This document shows positions 12,710 through 23,418 of a stretch of 64,000 bases of DNA, piece after piece. The stretch is from positions 1 through 64,000 of the forward strand of contig NZ_JAMYWQ010000015.1 in the NCBI RefSeq assembly GCF_024160145.1. Direction: 5' to 3'. The translations under genes were made by a program, and so were the position numbers. The notes under the pieces were generated by a model that was not told the DNA's origin, did no database searches, and worked only from the letters and a program-made list of their open reading frames with translations. The DNA is from Serratia nevei (lineage in GTDB: Bacteria; Pseudomonadota; Gammaproteobacteria; Enterobacterales; Enterobacteriaceae). How positions within the stretch are numbered: position 1 is the stretch's first letter; every line of letters begins with the position of its first letter.

Positions 12710-12741
12710 AATACGCTGCGCAACCCCCGGCGCAGCGTATT
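12710..12741 (+). terminator. Hairpin after uhpC
   Basis: A perfect 12-bp stem (AATACGCTGCGC / GCGCAGCGTATT) with an 8-nt loop begins 5 bp after the uhpC stop. The T run is displaced (CTTTTAT about 7 nt later), so it is a probable but not ideal terminator that separates uhpC from the tRNA. Confidence 0.6.
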
Positions 12742-12785
12742 ATGGCGCTTTTATCACCACTTGAAATGCAGGGGAAAAAAAGTGA

Positions 12786-12814
12786 TTGACGCCTATAACC
12801 GCCAGCAGTAAGAT
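12786..12814 (+). promoter_or_regulatory. Promoter of tRNA-Pro
   Basis: The -35 TTGACG (12786-12791) and -10 TAAGAT (12809-12814) are 17 bp apart. A GC-rich discriminator (GCGCCCCGC) follows, as in stringently controlled stable-RNA promoters. The tRNA begins 11 bp after the -10. Confidence 0.75.
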
Positions 12815-12825
12815 GCGCCCCGCAT

Positions 12826-12902
12826 CGGCGAGTAGCGCAGCTTGGTAGCGCAACTGGTTTGGGACCAGTGGGTCGGAGGTTCGAATCCTCTCTCGCCGAC
12901 CA
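12826..12902 (+). tRNA. proM: tRNA-Pro (anticodon UGG)
   Basis: 77 nt with encoded CCA. The acceptor stem is CGGCGAG/CTCGCCG, the anticodon stem ACTGG/CCAGT with loop TTTGGGA (anticodon TGG), and the T arm GGAGG-TTCGAAT-CCTCT. The sequence is that of E. coli proM as I remember it. It sits, however, near dpp and eptB, where E. coli has proK (anticodon CGG). The symbol proM refers to the isoacceptor type, not the locus. Confidence 0.97.
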
Positions 12903-12952
12903 CATTCGAAAAACCTGCTTTTTAAAGCAGGTTTTTTTTCGCCCGTCGTTTA
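12884..12952 (+). repeat. 69-bp direct repeat, copy 1 (tRNA-Pro 3' end plus terminator)
   Basis: From the last 19 nt of tRNA-Pro (AATCCTCTCTCGCCGACCA), through its terminator, to CGTCGTTTA. It is identical to 13048-13116, giving a 164-bp period. After the perfect part, similarity continues weakly (GGATGAG and CTCC in both). Confidence 0.95.
12910..12939 (+). terminator. Terminator of tRNA-Pro
   Basis: The arms AAAACCTGCTTT (12910-12921) and AAAGCAGGTTTT (12924-12935) are followed by T to 12939. It is a typical strong intrinsic terminator directly behind the tRNA. Confidence 0.9.
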
Positions 12953-12964
12953 AGAGGATGAGCA

Positions 12965-13045
12965 CCTCCGCAGGAGGTTCGAGTCTCGCGAAGCGAGACA
13001 ACGTTGCTTCAGCAACGGCCCGCAGGGCGCGCATCAAAGATGCGC
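12965..13045. other. Array of five compact hairpins between the tRNA-Pro repeats
   Basis: Five perfect small hairpins stand almost end to end: CCTCC-GCA-GGAGG (12965-12977), GTCTCG-CGAAG-CGAGAC (12983-12999), CGTTGC-TTCA-GCAACG (13002-13017), GCCC-GCA-GGGC (13018-13028) and GCGCAT-CAAAG-ATGCGC (13029-13045). Loops are 3-5 nt. Three contain C-GNA-G triloops, known to be unusually stable in single-stranded DNA. No coding potential is apparent. Function unknown. Confidence 0.85.
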
Positions 13046-13066
13046 GTAATCCTCTCTCGCCGACCA
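12973..13066 (+). pseudogene. Interrupted tRNA-Pro 3' fragment
   Basis: GGAGGTTCGA (12973-12982) repeats the T arm of the tRNA (12875-12884). After about 65 bp of hairpin DNA, the fragment resumes with AATCCTCTCTCGCCGACCA (13048-13066), the exact tRNA 3' end with CCA. It therefore looks like a tRNA 3' end split in the T loop by the hairpin array. The D arm and anticodon arm are missing, so it is not a working tRNA. Confidence 0.7.
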
Positions 13067-13116
13067 CATTCGAAAAACCTGCTTTTTAAAGCAGGTTTTT
13101 TTTCGCCCGTCGTTTA
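13048..13116 (+). repeat. 69-bp direct repeat, copy 2
   Basis: Identical to 12884-12952. It includes the 19-nt tRNA-Pro 3' end and a second complete terminator. Copies of a tRNA 3' end behind a tRNA are typical of attachment-site scars, or of RtT-like repeats such as those at E. coli tyrT. Confidence 0.95.
13074..13103 (+). terminator. Second copy of the tRNA-Pro terminator
   Basis: Same stem and T run as 12910-12939. It would end any transcript that reads through the first terminator, or one starting in the hairpin array. Confidence 0.85.
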
Positions 13117-15182
<2,066 letters not shown>

Positions 15183-15198
15183 TCGGTTGCAGTACGTT

Positions 15199-15231
15199 GC
15201 CGGGGGGATATCCTTTCGCCCCCGGCTTTTT
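15199..15231 (+). terminator. Terminator of chiA
   Basis: The stem GCCGGGGG (15199-15206) / CCCCCGGC (15219-15226) is followed by TTTTT. It starts 17 bp after the stop. Confidence 0.88.
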
Positions 15232-15784
15232 CACCGCCGAAAGTTTTTTTACGCCGCACAGATTGTGGCCTTCGCCGCCGCAAAACGCGGCCATCGGACT
15301 CACCCTTTTGGGTAATCCTTCAGCATTTCCTCCTGTCTTTAACGGCGATCACAAAAATAACCGTTCAGATATTCATCATTCAGCAACAAAGTTTTGGCGT
15401 TTTTTAGCGGAGTTAAAAACCAGTAAGTTCGTGAGGGTCAGATCAATGCGCTAAAAATGACCGCTTAGCATAAATTTTCATGCTGGAACTGTTAACAAAA
15501 GGTTTTTTTTATGTTTGTTTGCTGTTTCTCACAGTCTGCGTAAATCCCCACTGGTTATATTGACGACACCCCAAACAGTTGGCAACTTGATAGCCTCAGG
15601 GGTAAGAGCGAGAGTTGTTTGAGTGAATTCCACGCGCTCAGACGTCCCCGCCGCGATGCGTTCCATCCGGCATTCTCTCATCTTACGCCTTCTGCCTTCG
15701 GGCGCCGATCGCACAGGCCACGCAATAAAAAATACAGGCCTGGCGGCAATTACACACATCACATCACACAATGGAGCACTAACG
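15232..15784 (+). other. Long upstream region of dppA
   Basis: About 550 bp without a convincing gene; the open frame at 15197-15454 overlaps the chiA terminator and resembles nothing. The proximal part is AT-rich with T runs and TTATAT-like -10 candidates, but no promoter can be fixed. It ends in a CA-rich leader and the dppA ribosome-binding site. A three-codon frame (ATG GAG CAC TAA, 15771-15782) overlaps that site. Confidence 0.5.
15751..15770 (+). promoter_or_regulatory. CA-rich probable GcvB small-RNA target in the dppA leader
   Basis: TACACACATCACATCACACA lies directly before the ribosome-binding site (GGAG at 15773-15776). In E. coli and Salmonella, dppA mRNA is repressed by GcvB, whose GU-rich region pairs with such CA-rich leaders. 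The match in position and composition is strong; GcvB itself is not in the window. Confidence 0.65.
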
Positions 15785-17392
15785 ATGACACGTTCCTTGG
15801 GTAAATCGGGGGTTCTGAAATTCGGCATTGGGCTGATCGCGCTGACCGTGGCGGCCAGCGTACAGGCCAAGACGTTGGTTTACTGTTCTGAAGGTTCCCC
15901 GGAAGGGTTCAACCCGCAGCTGTTCACCTCCGGCACCACCTACGACGCCAGCTCGGTACCGATCTACAACCGCCTGGTCGAATTCAAAGTCGGCACCACC
16001 GAACTGCAGCCGGGTCTGGCTGAGAAGTGGGACGTCAGTGAAGACGGCAAAACCTACACCTTCCACCTGCGCAAGGGCGTGAAGTGGCAGAGCAGCAAAG
16101 ACTTCAAACCGACGCGCGACTTCAACGCCGACGACGTGGTGTTCTCCTTTGAACGTCAGCTGGATGCGAACAACGCCTACCACAAAGTGTCCGGCGGCAG
16201 TTACGAATACTTTGAAGGCATGGACATGCCTAAGCTGATCGCCAAGATTGAAAAAGTGGACGACAACACCGTGCGCTTCGTGCTGAACCGCCCCGAAGCG
16301 CCGTTCCTGGCTGACCTGGGCATGGACTTTGCGTCCATCCTGTCCGCCGAATACGCTGACGTAATGATGAAAGCCGGCACGCCGGAGAAAGTCGACCTGA
16401 ATCCGATCGGCACCGGCCCGTTCCAACTGCTGCAATACCAGAAAGACTCCAAGATCCTGTACAAGGCGTTCGATGGTTTCTGGGGCACCAAGCCGAAGAT
16501 CGATCGCCTGGTGTTCTCCATCACGCCTGACGCCTCTGTGCGTTACGCCAAACTGCAGAAAAACGAATGCCAGGTGATGCCGTTCCCGAACCCGGCCGAT
16601 ATCGCCCGCATGAAGCAAGACAAATCCATCAACCTGATGGAACAGCCGGGCCTGAACGTGGGGTATCTGTCGTTCAACACCGAGAAAAAACCGCTGGATA
16701 ACGTGAAAGTGCGCCAGGCGTTGACCATGGCGGTCAACAAGCAGGCGATCATCGACGCGGTTTATCAGGGGGCGGGCCAGGCGGCCAAGAACCTGATCCC
16801 GCCGACCATGTGGGGCTATAACGACGCGGTGCAGGATTACGCTTACGATCCGGCCAAGGCGAAAGCACTGCTGAAAGAAGCGGGCATGGCCGACGGCTTC
16901 AGCATCGACCTGTGGGCGATGCCGGTACAGCGTCCTTACAACCCGAACGCGCGCCGCATGGCGGAAATGATCCAGGCCGACTGGGCCAAGATCGGCGTGA
17001 AAGCCAAAATCGTGACCTATGAGTGGGGTGAATACCTCAAGCGCGCCAAAGCGGGCGAGCACCAGACGGTGATGATGGGCTGGACCGGCGACAACGGGGA
17101 TCCGGACAACTTCTTCGCCACGCTGTTCAGCTGCGCGGCGGCGAAAGACGGCTCCAACTACTCCCGCTGGTGCTACAAGCCGTTTGAAGATCTGATTCAA
17201 CCGGCGCGCGCCGAATCCAACCACGACAAGCGCATCGAACTGTACAAGCAGGCGCAGGTGGTGATGCACGATCAGGCTCCGGCGCTGATTGTCGCACACT
17301 CTACCGTGTACGAGCCTGTGCGTAAGGAAGTGAAAGGCTACGTCGTGGATCCACTCGGTAAGCATCACTTCGAGAATGTCTCTGTAGACTGA
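15785..17392 (+). CDS. dppA: DppA, periplasmic dipeptide-binding protein
   Basis: Solute-binding protein of the dipeptide ABC transporter (SBP family 5), delivering peptides to DppBC; in E. coli it also serves peptide chemotaxis and haem uptake. The protein is 535 aa with signal peptide 1-28 (VAASVQA-K). The typical start of the mature protein is KTLVYCSEGSPEGFNPQ. ATG 15785 is chosen over the in-frame upstream start at 15623, which lies in the leader. First gene of the dpp operon, separated from dppB by a 170-bp gap with a nested hairpin, as expected for a highly expressed binding protein. Confidence 0.95.
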   Translation: MTRSLGKSGVLKFGIGLIALTVAASVQAKTLVYCSEGSPEGFNPQLFTSGTTYDASSVPIYNRLVEFKVGTTELQPGLAEKWDVSEDGKTYTFHLRKGVKWQSSKDFKPTRDFNADDVVFSFERQLDANNAYHKVSGGSYEYFEGMDMPKLIAKIEKVDDNTVRFVLNRPEAPFLADLGMDFASILSAEYADVMMKAGTPEKVDLNPIGTGPFQLLQYQKDSKILYKAFDGFWGTKPKIDRLVFSITPDASVRYAKLQKNECQVMPFPNPADIARMKQDKSINLMEQPGLNVGYLSFNTEKKPLDNVKVRQALTMAVNKQAIIDAVYQGAGQAAKNLIPPTMWGYNDAVQDYAYDPAKAKALLKEAGMADGFSIDLWAMPVQRPYNPNARRMAEMIQADWAKIGVKAKIVTYEWGEYLKRAKAGEHQTVMMGWTGDNGDPDNFFATLFSCAAAKDGSNYSRWCYKPFEDLIQPARAESNHDKRIELYKQAQVVMHDQAPALIVAHSTVYEPVRKEVKGYVVDPLGKHHFENVSVD

Positions 17393-17407
17393 TTTCGACC
17401 GCTTTAC

Positions 17408-17471
17408 CGGAGACGCACGAATGGACTTGCAGGGGCGCAACGGGTTTGCGCCCCTGCTGACCAGTCTCCGG
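17408..17471 (+). other. Nested hairpin between dppA and dppB
   Basis: The inner perfect 12-bp stem is GCAGGGGCGCAA (17429-17440) / TTGCGCCCCTGC (17446-17457). The outer 8-bp stem is CCGGAGAC (17408-17415) / GTCTCCGG (17464-17471). No T run is present. In comparable operons such structures protect the binding-protein mRNA and lower downstream expression. Confidence 0.7.
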
Positions 17472-17562
17472 CGTATGGCCGTCGAGTCGTTCAAAGGCAT
17501 GTGAGCGTTAATAAGCCTGGCGGACGATGAGCTGCCGGGCATTGATACAGAGAGTTCGGGAT

Positions 17563-18582
17563 ATGTTGCAGTTCATACTCCGACGTTTGGGGTTAGTTAT
17601 CCCAACGTTTATCGGCATTACGTTGCTGACTTTTGCATTCGTCCATATGATCCCCGGCGACCCGGTGACCATCATGGCCGGGGAACGCGGTATCTCCGCC
17701 GAGCGCCACGCGCAGCTGATGGCGGAAATGGGGCTGGACAAGCCGCTCTATCAACAATATTTCTCCTACGTGTCCAACGTGCTGCACGGCGATCTGGGCA
17801 CCTCGCTTAAAAGCCGCATCTCCGTCTGGAGCGAGTTCGTTCCGCGCTTTCAGGCCACGCTGGAGCTGGGCTTCTGCGCGATGCTTTTCGCGGTGTTGGT
17901 AGGTATCCCGGTCGGGGTGCTGGCGGCGGTCAAACGCGGCTCGGTCTTCGATCACACTGCGGTGGGTATCTCGCTGACCGGCTATTCGATGCCGATTTTC
18001 TGGTGGGGCATGATGCTGATCATGCTGGTGTCGGTGCAGCTTAACCTGACGCCGGTGTCGGGACGCATCAGCGACACGGTATTCCTCGACGACAGCCATC
18101 CGCTGACCGGCTTCATGCTGATAGACACTCTGATCTGGGGTGAGCCGGGCGACTTTATCGACGCGGTGATGCACATGATCCTGCCGGCCATCGTGCTGGG
18201 CACCATCCCGCTGGCGGTGATCGTGCGCATGACCCGCTCCTCGATGCTGGAAGTGTTGGGCGAAGACTATATCCGCACCGCGCGCGCCAAGGGCGTGAGC
18301 CGCATGCGGGTGATCGTCATCCACGCGCTGCGCAACGCGCTGCTGCCGGTGGTGACGGTGATCGGGCTGCAGGTCGGCACCATGCTGGCCGGCGCCATTC
18401 TGACGGAAACCATCTTCTCCTGGCCGGGGCTGGGCCGCTGGCTGATCGACGCGCTGCAGCGCCGCGATTACCCGGTGGTGCAGGGCGGGGTGCTGCTGGT
18501 CGCCTGTATGATCATTCTGGTTAACCTGCTGGTAGACGTGCTCTACGGCGTGGTCAACCCGCGTATTCGCCACAAGAAATAA
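17563..18582 (+). CDS. dppB: DppB, dipeptide ABC transporter permease
   Basis: Inner-membrane channel subunit, partner of DppC. The protein is 339 aa. It starts MLQFILRRLG at 17563, as in E. coli; the longer frame from 17527 is rejected. The permease loop EAA-type motif is near EDYIRTARAKGVS, followed by HALRNALLPVVTVIGLQ. It ends 11 bp before dppC. Confidence 0.94.
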   Translation: MLQFILRRLGLVIPTFIGITLLTFAFVHMIPGDPVTIMAGERGISAERHAQLMAEMGLDKPLYQQYFSYVSNVLHGDLGTSLKSRISVWSEFVPRFQATLELGFCAMLFAVLVGIPVGVLAAVKRGSVFDHTAVGISLTGYSMPIFWWGMMLIMLVSVQLNLTPVSGRISDTVFLDDSHPLTGFMLIDTLIWGEPGDFIDAVMHMILPAIVLGTIPLAVIVRMTRSSMLEVLGEDYIRTARAKGVSRMRVIVIHALRNALLPVVTVIGLQVGTMLAGAILTETIFSWPGLGRWLIDALQRRDYPVVQGGVLLVACMIILVNLLVDVLYGVVNPRIRHKK

Positions 18583-18593
18583 GGGGCGCTCTC

Positions 18594-19496
18594 ATGTCTC
18601 AAATCACTGAGTCTGCAGTTAAAGGTGCGCCGAAGCCGATGACCCCGTTTCAGGAGTTCTGGCACTATTTCAAGCGCAATAAAGGGGCCGTGGTCGGCCT
18701 GGTGTATATCGTTCTGATGCTGGTGATCGCGCTCGGCGCCGGGGTGCTGGCGCCGCATGCGCCGGCGGACCAGTTCCGCGACGCGCTGCTCAAGCCGCCG
18801 GTGTGGCAAGAGGGCGGCAGCTGGCAATATCTCCTCGGTACCGACGACGTGGGCCGCGACGTGCTGTCGCGCCTGATGTACGGTGCGCGCCTGTCGCTGC
18901 TGGTCGGCTGTCTGGTGGTGGTGCTGTCGCTGATCATGGGCGTGGTGCTCGGCCTGCTGGCTGGTTACTTCGGTGGCGTGGTGGACGCGGTGATCATGCG
19001 CGTCGTCGACATCATGCTGGCCCTGCCGAGCCTGCTGCTGGCGCTGGTGCTGGTGGCGGTGTTCGGGCCGTCGATCGTCAACGCCTCGCTGGCGCTTACC
19101 TTCGTCGCCTTGCCGCACTATGTGCGTCTGACGCGCGCGGCGGTGCTGGCGGAAGTAAACCGCGATTACGTCACTGCTTCGCGGGTGGCGGGCGCCGGCG
19201 CGCTGCGCCAGATGTTCGTCAACATTCTGCCTAACTGCCTGGCGCCTTTGATCGTTCAGGCTTCTCTCGGTTTCTCGAACGCCATTCTGGACATGGCCGC
19301 TCTCGGCTTTCTGGGTATGGGCGCGCAACCGCCGACGCCGGAGTGGGGCACCATGCTCTCCGACGTGCTGCAGTTCGCGCAAAGCGCCTGGTGGGTCGTG
19401 ACCTTCCCCGGCCTGGCGATCCTGCTGACGGTGCTGGCATTTAACCTGATGGGGGACGGTTTGCGTGACGCTCTCGACCCCAAACTCAAGCAGTAA
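18594..19496 (+). CDS. dppC: DppC, dipeptide ABC transporter permease
   Basis: Second channel subunit, 300 aa. The N-terminal cytoplasmic part ends before a first membrane segment near residue 35; the LLGTDDVGRDVLSRL motif is typical of the OppC/DppC group. The EAA-like loop is near VNRDYVTASRVAGAGALR. It is followed after 15 bp by dppD. Confidence 0.94.
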   Translation: MSQITESAVKGAPKPMTPFQEFWHYFKRNKGAVVGLVYIVLMLVIALGAGVLAPHAPADQFRDALLKPPVWQEGGSWQYLLGTDDVGRDVLSRLMYGARLSLLVGCLVVVLSLIMGVVLGLLAGYFGGVVDAVIMRVVDIMLALPSLLLALVLVAVFGPSIVNASLALTFVALPHYVRLTRAAVLAEVNRDYVTASRVAGAGALRQMFVNILPNCLAPLIVQASLGFSNAILDMAALGFLGMGAQPPTPEWGTMLSDVLQFAQSAWWVVTFPGLAILLTVLAFNLMGDGLRDALDPKLKQ

Positions 19497-19511
19497 CAGA
19501 GGACGAGAGAG

Positions 19512-20488
<977 letters not shown>

Positions 20489-20492
<4 letters not shown>

Positions 20493-21478
20493 GCCAGAAT
20501 CAACCTTTACTGCAGGCGATCGACCTGAAGAAGCATTACCCGGTGAAAAAGGGCCTGTTCGCGCCGGAGCGGCTGGTCAAGGCGCTGGACGGCGTCTCCT
20601 TCACCCTGGAGCGCGGCAAAACGCTGGCGGTGGTCGGCGAGTCGGGCTGCGGAAAATCGACGCTCGGCCGTCTGCTGACGATGATCGAAGTGCCGACCGG
20701 CGGCGAGCTGTACTATCAGGGGCAGGATCTGCTGAAGCCGGACGTCTCGGCCGAGAAACTGCGTCGCCAGAAGATCCAAATCGTGTTCCAGAATCCTTAC
20801 GGATCGCTCAACCCGCGCAAGAAGGTCGGGCAGATCCTCGAGGAGCCGCTGTTGATCAATACCTCGCTCAGCGCCGCCGAACGGCGGGAAAAAGCGCTGG
20901 AGATGATGGCGAAGGTCGGCCTGAAGACCGAGCATTACGACCGCTACCCGCACATGTTTTCCGGCGGCCAGCGTCAGCGTATCGCCATCGCCCGCGGGCT
21001 GATGCTGAACCCGGACGTGGTGATCGCCGATGAGCCGGTGTCGGCGCTGGACGTGTCGGTGCGTGCGCAGGTGCTGAACCTGATGATGGATCTGCAGCAG
21101 GAGCTGGGGCTGTCCTATGTGTTCATCTCGCACGATCTGTCGGTGGTGGAGCACATCGCCGACGAGGTGATGGTGATGTACCTCGGCCGCTGCGTGGAAA
21201 AGGGCAGCAAAGAGGCGATCTTCAACAACCCGCGCCATCCGTACACTCAGGCGCTGCTGTCGGCGACGCCGCGATTGAACCCGGATATGCGCCGCGAGCG
21301 CATCAAGCTGACCGGCGAACTGCCCAGCCCGATGAACCCGCCGCCTGGCTGTGCGTTCAACGCCCGCTGCCGCCGCGCCTTCGGCACCTGCGTGCAACTG
21401 CAGCCGCAGCTGAAACAGTACGGCGAGCAGATGGTGGCCTGCTTTGCGGTCGATCAGGACGAACATCCGGGGGCGTAA
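20489..21478 (+). CDS. dppF: DppF, dipeptide ABC transporter ATPase
   Basis: Second ATPase of the transporter, 329 aa. Walker A is GESGCGKS, the signature FSGGQRQR, and Walker [12 protein letters not shown]; a C-terminal cysteine cluster ([15 protein letters not shown]) is also present. Translationally coupled to dppD by the 4-bp overlap. A strong terminator follows. Confidence 0.94.
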
Positions 21479-21505
21479 CGCGCCGGGGTCCACCCTTTAA
21501 ACCAG

Positions 21506-21530
21506 CGCCGGCATAATGCCGGCGTTTTTT
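21506..21530 (+). terminator. Terminator of the dpp operon
   Basis: CGCCGGCA (21506-21513) / TGCCGGCG (21517-21524), then six T. Confidence 0.9.
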
Positions 21531-21589
21531 GTTATTCAATCAAATGGTTAGTCATTAAACGATCGCTATAACCCGTATATTTAATTTTT

Positions 21590-21710
21590 TTCTTAACGAA
21601 ATCCTGACAAAAGTTATTTTTTTAGGAATCTTCTTATCAAGGTAATAAGATTCAACGGGGCGTCATCAATAACATTCGGCAGGCCGAGAGGCTCTGCCGT
21701 TTTATATTTT
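21590..21710 (+). ncRNA. Candidate structured RNA between dppF and bcsG
   Basis: After the dpp terminator, an AT-rich stretch holds a hairpin GAATCTT (21626-21632) / AAGATTC (21647-21653) with further pairing inside. A second hairpin CGGCAG (21677-21682) / CTGCCG (21694-21699) is followed by TTTTATATTTT, which looks like an intrinsic terminator on the plus strand although dppF already has one. Two hairpins plus a second terminator suggest a small RNA, but no good promoter was found; a CTGACA (21604-21609) lacks a fitting -10. Confidence 0.3.
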
Positions 21711-21721
21711 ACAAATCATAA

Positions 21722-21744
21722 AAAGCACGCCGTTGGCGTGCTTT
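21722..21744 (-). terminator. Terminator of bcsEFG (minus strand)
   Basis: AAAGCACGC / GCGTGCTTT with a 5-nt loop; on the minus strand it is followed by TTTTATG. It lies 19 bp after the bcsG stop. Confidence 0.75.
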
Positions 21745-21762
21745 GGGTTGAGGTGGCCGCGT

Positions 21763-23418
21763 TTATTGCGGATAAGGCACCCAGTCGCCGCCGTTCAGGC
21801 GAATGTAAGGCTTGCCCTGATACTGTATCACGATGGCGTTGTCGTTTTCGGAGATGACCGGGGTCTGCGGCAGCCCCTGCGTCAGCGCCTGCCAGTCGAC
21901 GCTGGATTCGCTGAAGACCTTGCCGTCCACCAGGCGCGACACCAGCTCCGACAGCGCCAGATAACTGCTCGGCGTTTTGATCTGCAGCGGGCTGCCCTGG
22001 TGCGGCGCTTTCATGCCCACCAGTTTGATGCCGACCGGCGTATGGGTAATGTTCGGGCTGGGAATGTCGCGCAGGCCGGACATCTGCATCTTGTCGCCCA
22101 CTAACGCGGCGCCGTGTTCCGGCACGATCACCACCACCACCTTGCGGCCGGATTTTTCCAGCTGGTCGAGGAAGGTGTTCAGCTGATCGAACAGCTTCTG
22201 CGCGCGTGGCTGATAGTCGGCGCTCTTGTTGGCGCCGACGAAGCGGTTGCCGTCGTGCAGCGGGATGATGTTGAAGAAGGTCGCGGTGCGGCCGTCGCCG
22301 GCTTTTTGCTGCTGATCCAGCCAGCGAGTCAGCAACTCGAGATCGTTGTAAACCGGTTCCCCGTCGAACGAGGTCAGTTCGTTGCTGATGCCGGCCTGTG
22401 ACATCAGCGGCGCCTGCATGTCGCCCTGTTCGCGCAGCTCTTTCAGGAAGTTGCCGAATACCCCGGAATGATCGAGCATCAGCTGCTCCTTGAAGCCCAG
22501 CTTCGCCAGGTTATCGAACAGATAACACTGTTGATTGACCGGCTGGTACAGGTCGTGATGCGAGAGCTGGCCGCAGCTGGCGCGCAGCAGGCGAATGGCC
22601 GCCGGGCCGCTGTAGGCGGTAGCCGAGTTGAAGCTGTCGAACATGATGTCCATTTTCGACCACAGCGGGTGATTCTGCAGGTTGACCGCTTCCATATCGG
22701 CCCAGGCCAGCGAACAGATGTTGATCACCAACAGATCGAACGGCTGGGCATCGGTGGGCAGGGTGGCCGGAAACGCGGTGGCGCGGCCTTTTTCCCGCTC
22801 GTAGAACTGGTTCAGGTAGGCCGTCAGGTTGGCGCTGGTCGGCGGCAGGCTGTCTGCCGGCGCCTTATCGCCCGCCGCCGGGGCCGTGGCGGCGGCGGTG
22901 TTGGCGGTGTCGGTCGATGCGGTAGGGCTGGCCGGCAGCAGTGAGATCGCCGGCCCGGCGATGTTGACGAGATTGAGCCACGTCAGCGCCGCCACGGTGA
23001 ATACCGTGACGCGCACCCACTGCGCGACGAACAGGTAGGCGATGAGCAGCACGAAGGCGGCACCAACCATCTGCCAGTTAATGAAGCGATTGGCCAGCTC
23101 CAGCAGATACTGGGCGCTGAAGCCCGTCAGCTGCGAGCCCTGACTGAGAATGCTGTTGATGCCCGGCAACCAGGTATCGTGGTAGAACAACGCGATACCG
23201 ATCGGGATGGCGATATAATGGCGCCAGCGATGCAGGCGTTGCGAGGGGATCGGCATCAGCAGAAATGCCATGAACACCAAATTCGGTAGCGCGTGGAAGT
23301 TGAGATAGCCGAACCACAGCAGGCCGAATTTAGCCAAAAAATAGAGGTTCCAGCCGCCCAGCCCGCGCCAGTAGCGCCACAGCGCGTTATCGGATTGCAT
23401 ATTCTTGTTTGGATTCAT
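21763..23418 (-). CDS. bcsG: BcsG, cellulose phosphoethanolamine transferase
   Basis: Inner-membrane enzyme that decorates newly made cellulose with phosphoethanolamine in the periplasm. The protein is 551 aa (E. coli 559). The N-terminal half (about 20-160) has several membrane segments. A low-complexity Ala/Thr/Pro linker (about 162-195) precedes the catalytic domain. The zinc ligand is Cys235 in INICSLAW, the nucleophile Ser270 in TAYSGPAAIRLL, and later metal ligands are in VPEHGAAL. Last gene of the minus-strand unit; its start overlaps the bcsF stop by 4 bp. Confidence 0.93.
   Translation of the reverse strand: MNPNKNMQSDNALWRYWRGLGGWNLYFLAKFGLLWFGYLNFHALPNLVFMAFLLMPIPSQRLHRWRHYIAIPIGIALFYHDTWLPGINSILSQGSQLTGFSAQYLLELANRFINWQMVGAAFVLLIAYLFVAQWVRVTVFTVAALTWLNLVNIAGPAISLLPASPTASTDTANTAAATAPAAGDKAPADSLPPTSANLTAYLNQFYEREKGRATAFPATLPTDAQPFDLLVINICSLAWADMEAVNLQNHPLWSKMDIMFDSFNSATAYSGPAAIRLLRASCGQLSHHDLYQPVNQQCYLFDNLAKLGFKEQLMLDHSGVFGNFLKELREQGDMQAPLMSQAGISNELTSFDGEPVYNDLELLTRWLDQQQKAGDGRTATFFNIIPLHDGNRFVGANKSADYQPRAQKLFDQLNTFLDQLEKSGRKVVVVIVPEHGAALVGDKMQMSGLRDIPSPNITHTPVGIKLVGMKAPHQGSPLQIKTPSSYLALSELVSRLVDGKVFSESSVDWQALTQGLPQTPVISENDNAIVIQYQGKPYIRLNGGDWVPYPQ

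Noticed and set aside
12884-13116. CRISPR array
   Set aside because: Only two repeat copies, each including a tRNA end and terminator, with no spacer-repeat pattern or cas genes.
15197-15454. 85-codon frame after chiA
   Set aside because: Starts within the chiA terminator, has no SD and no recognisable features.
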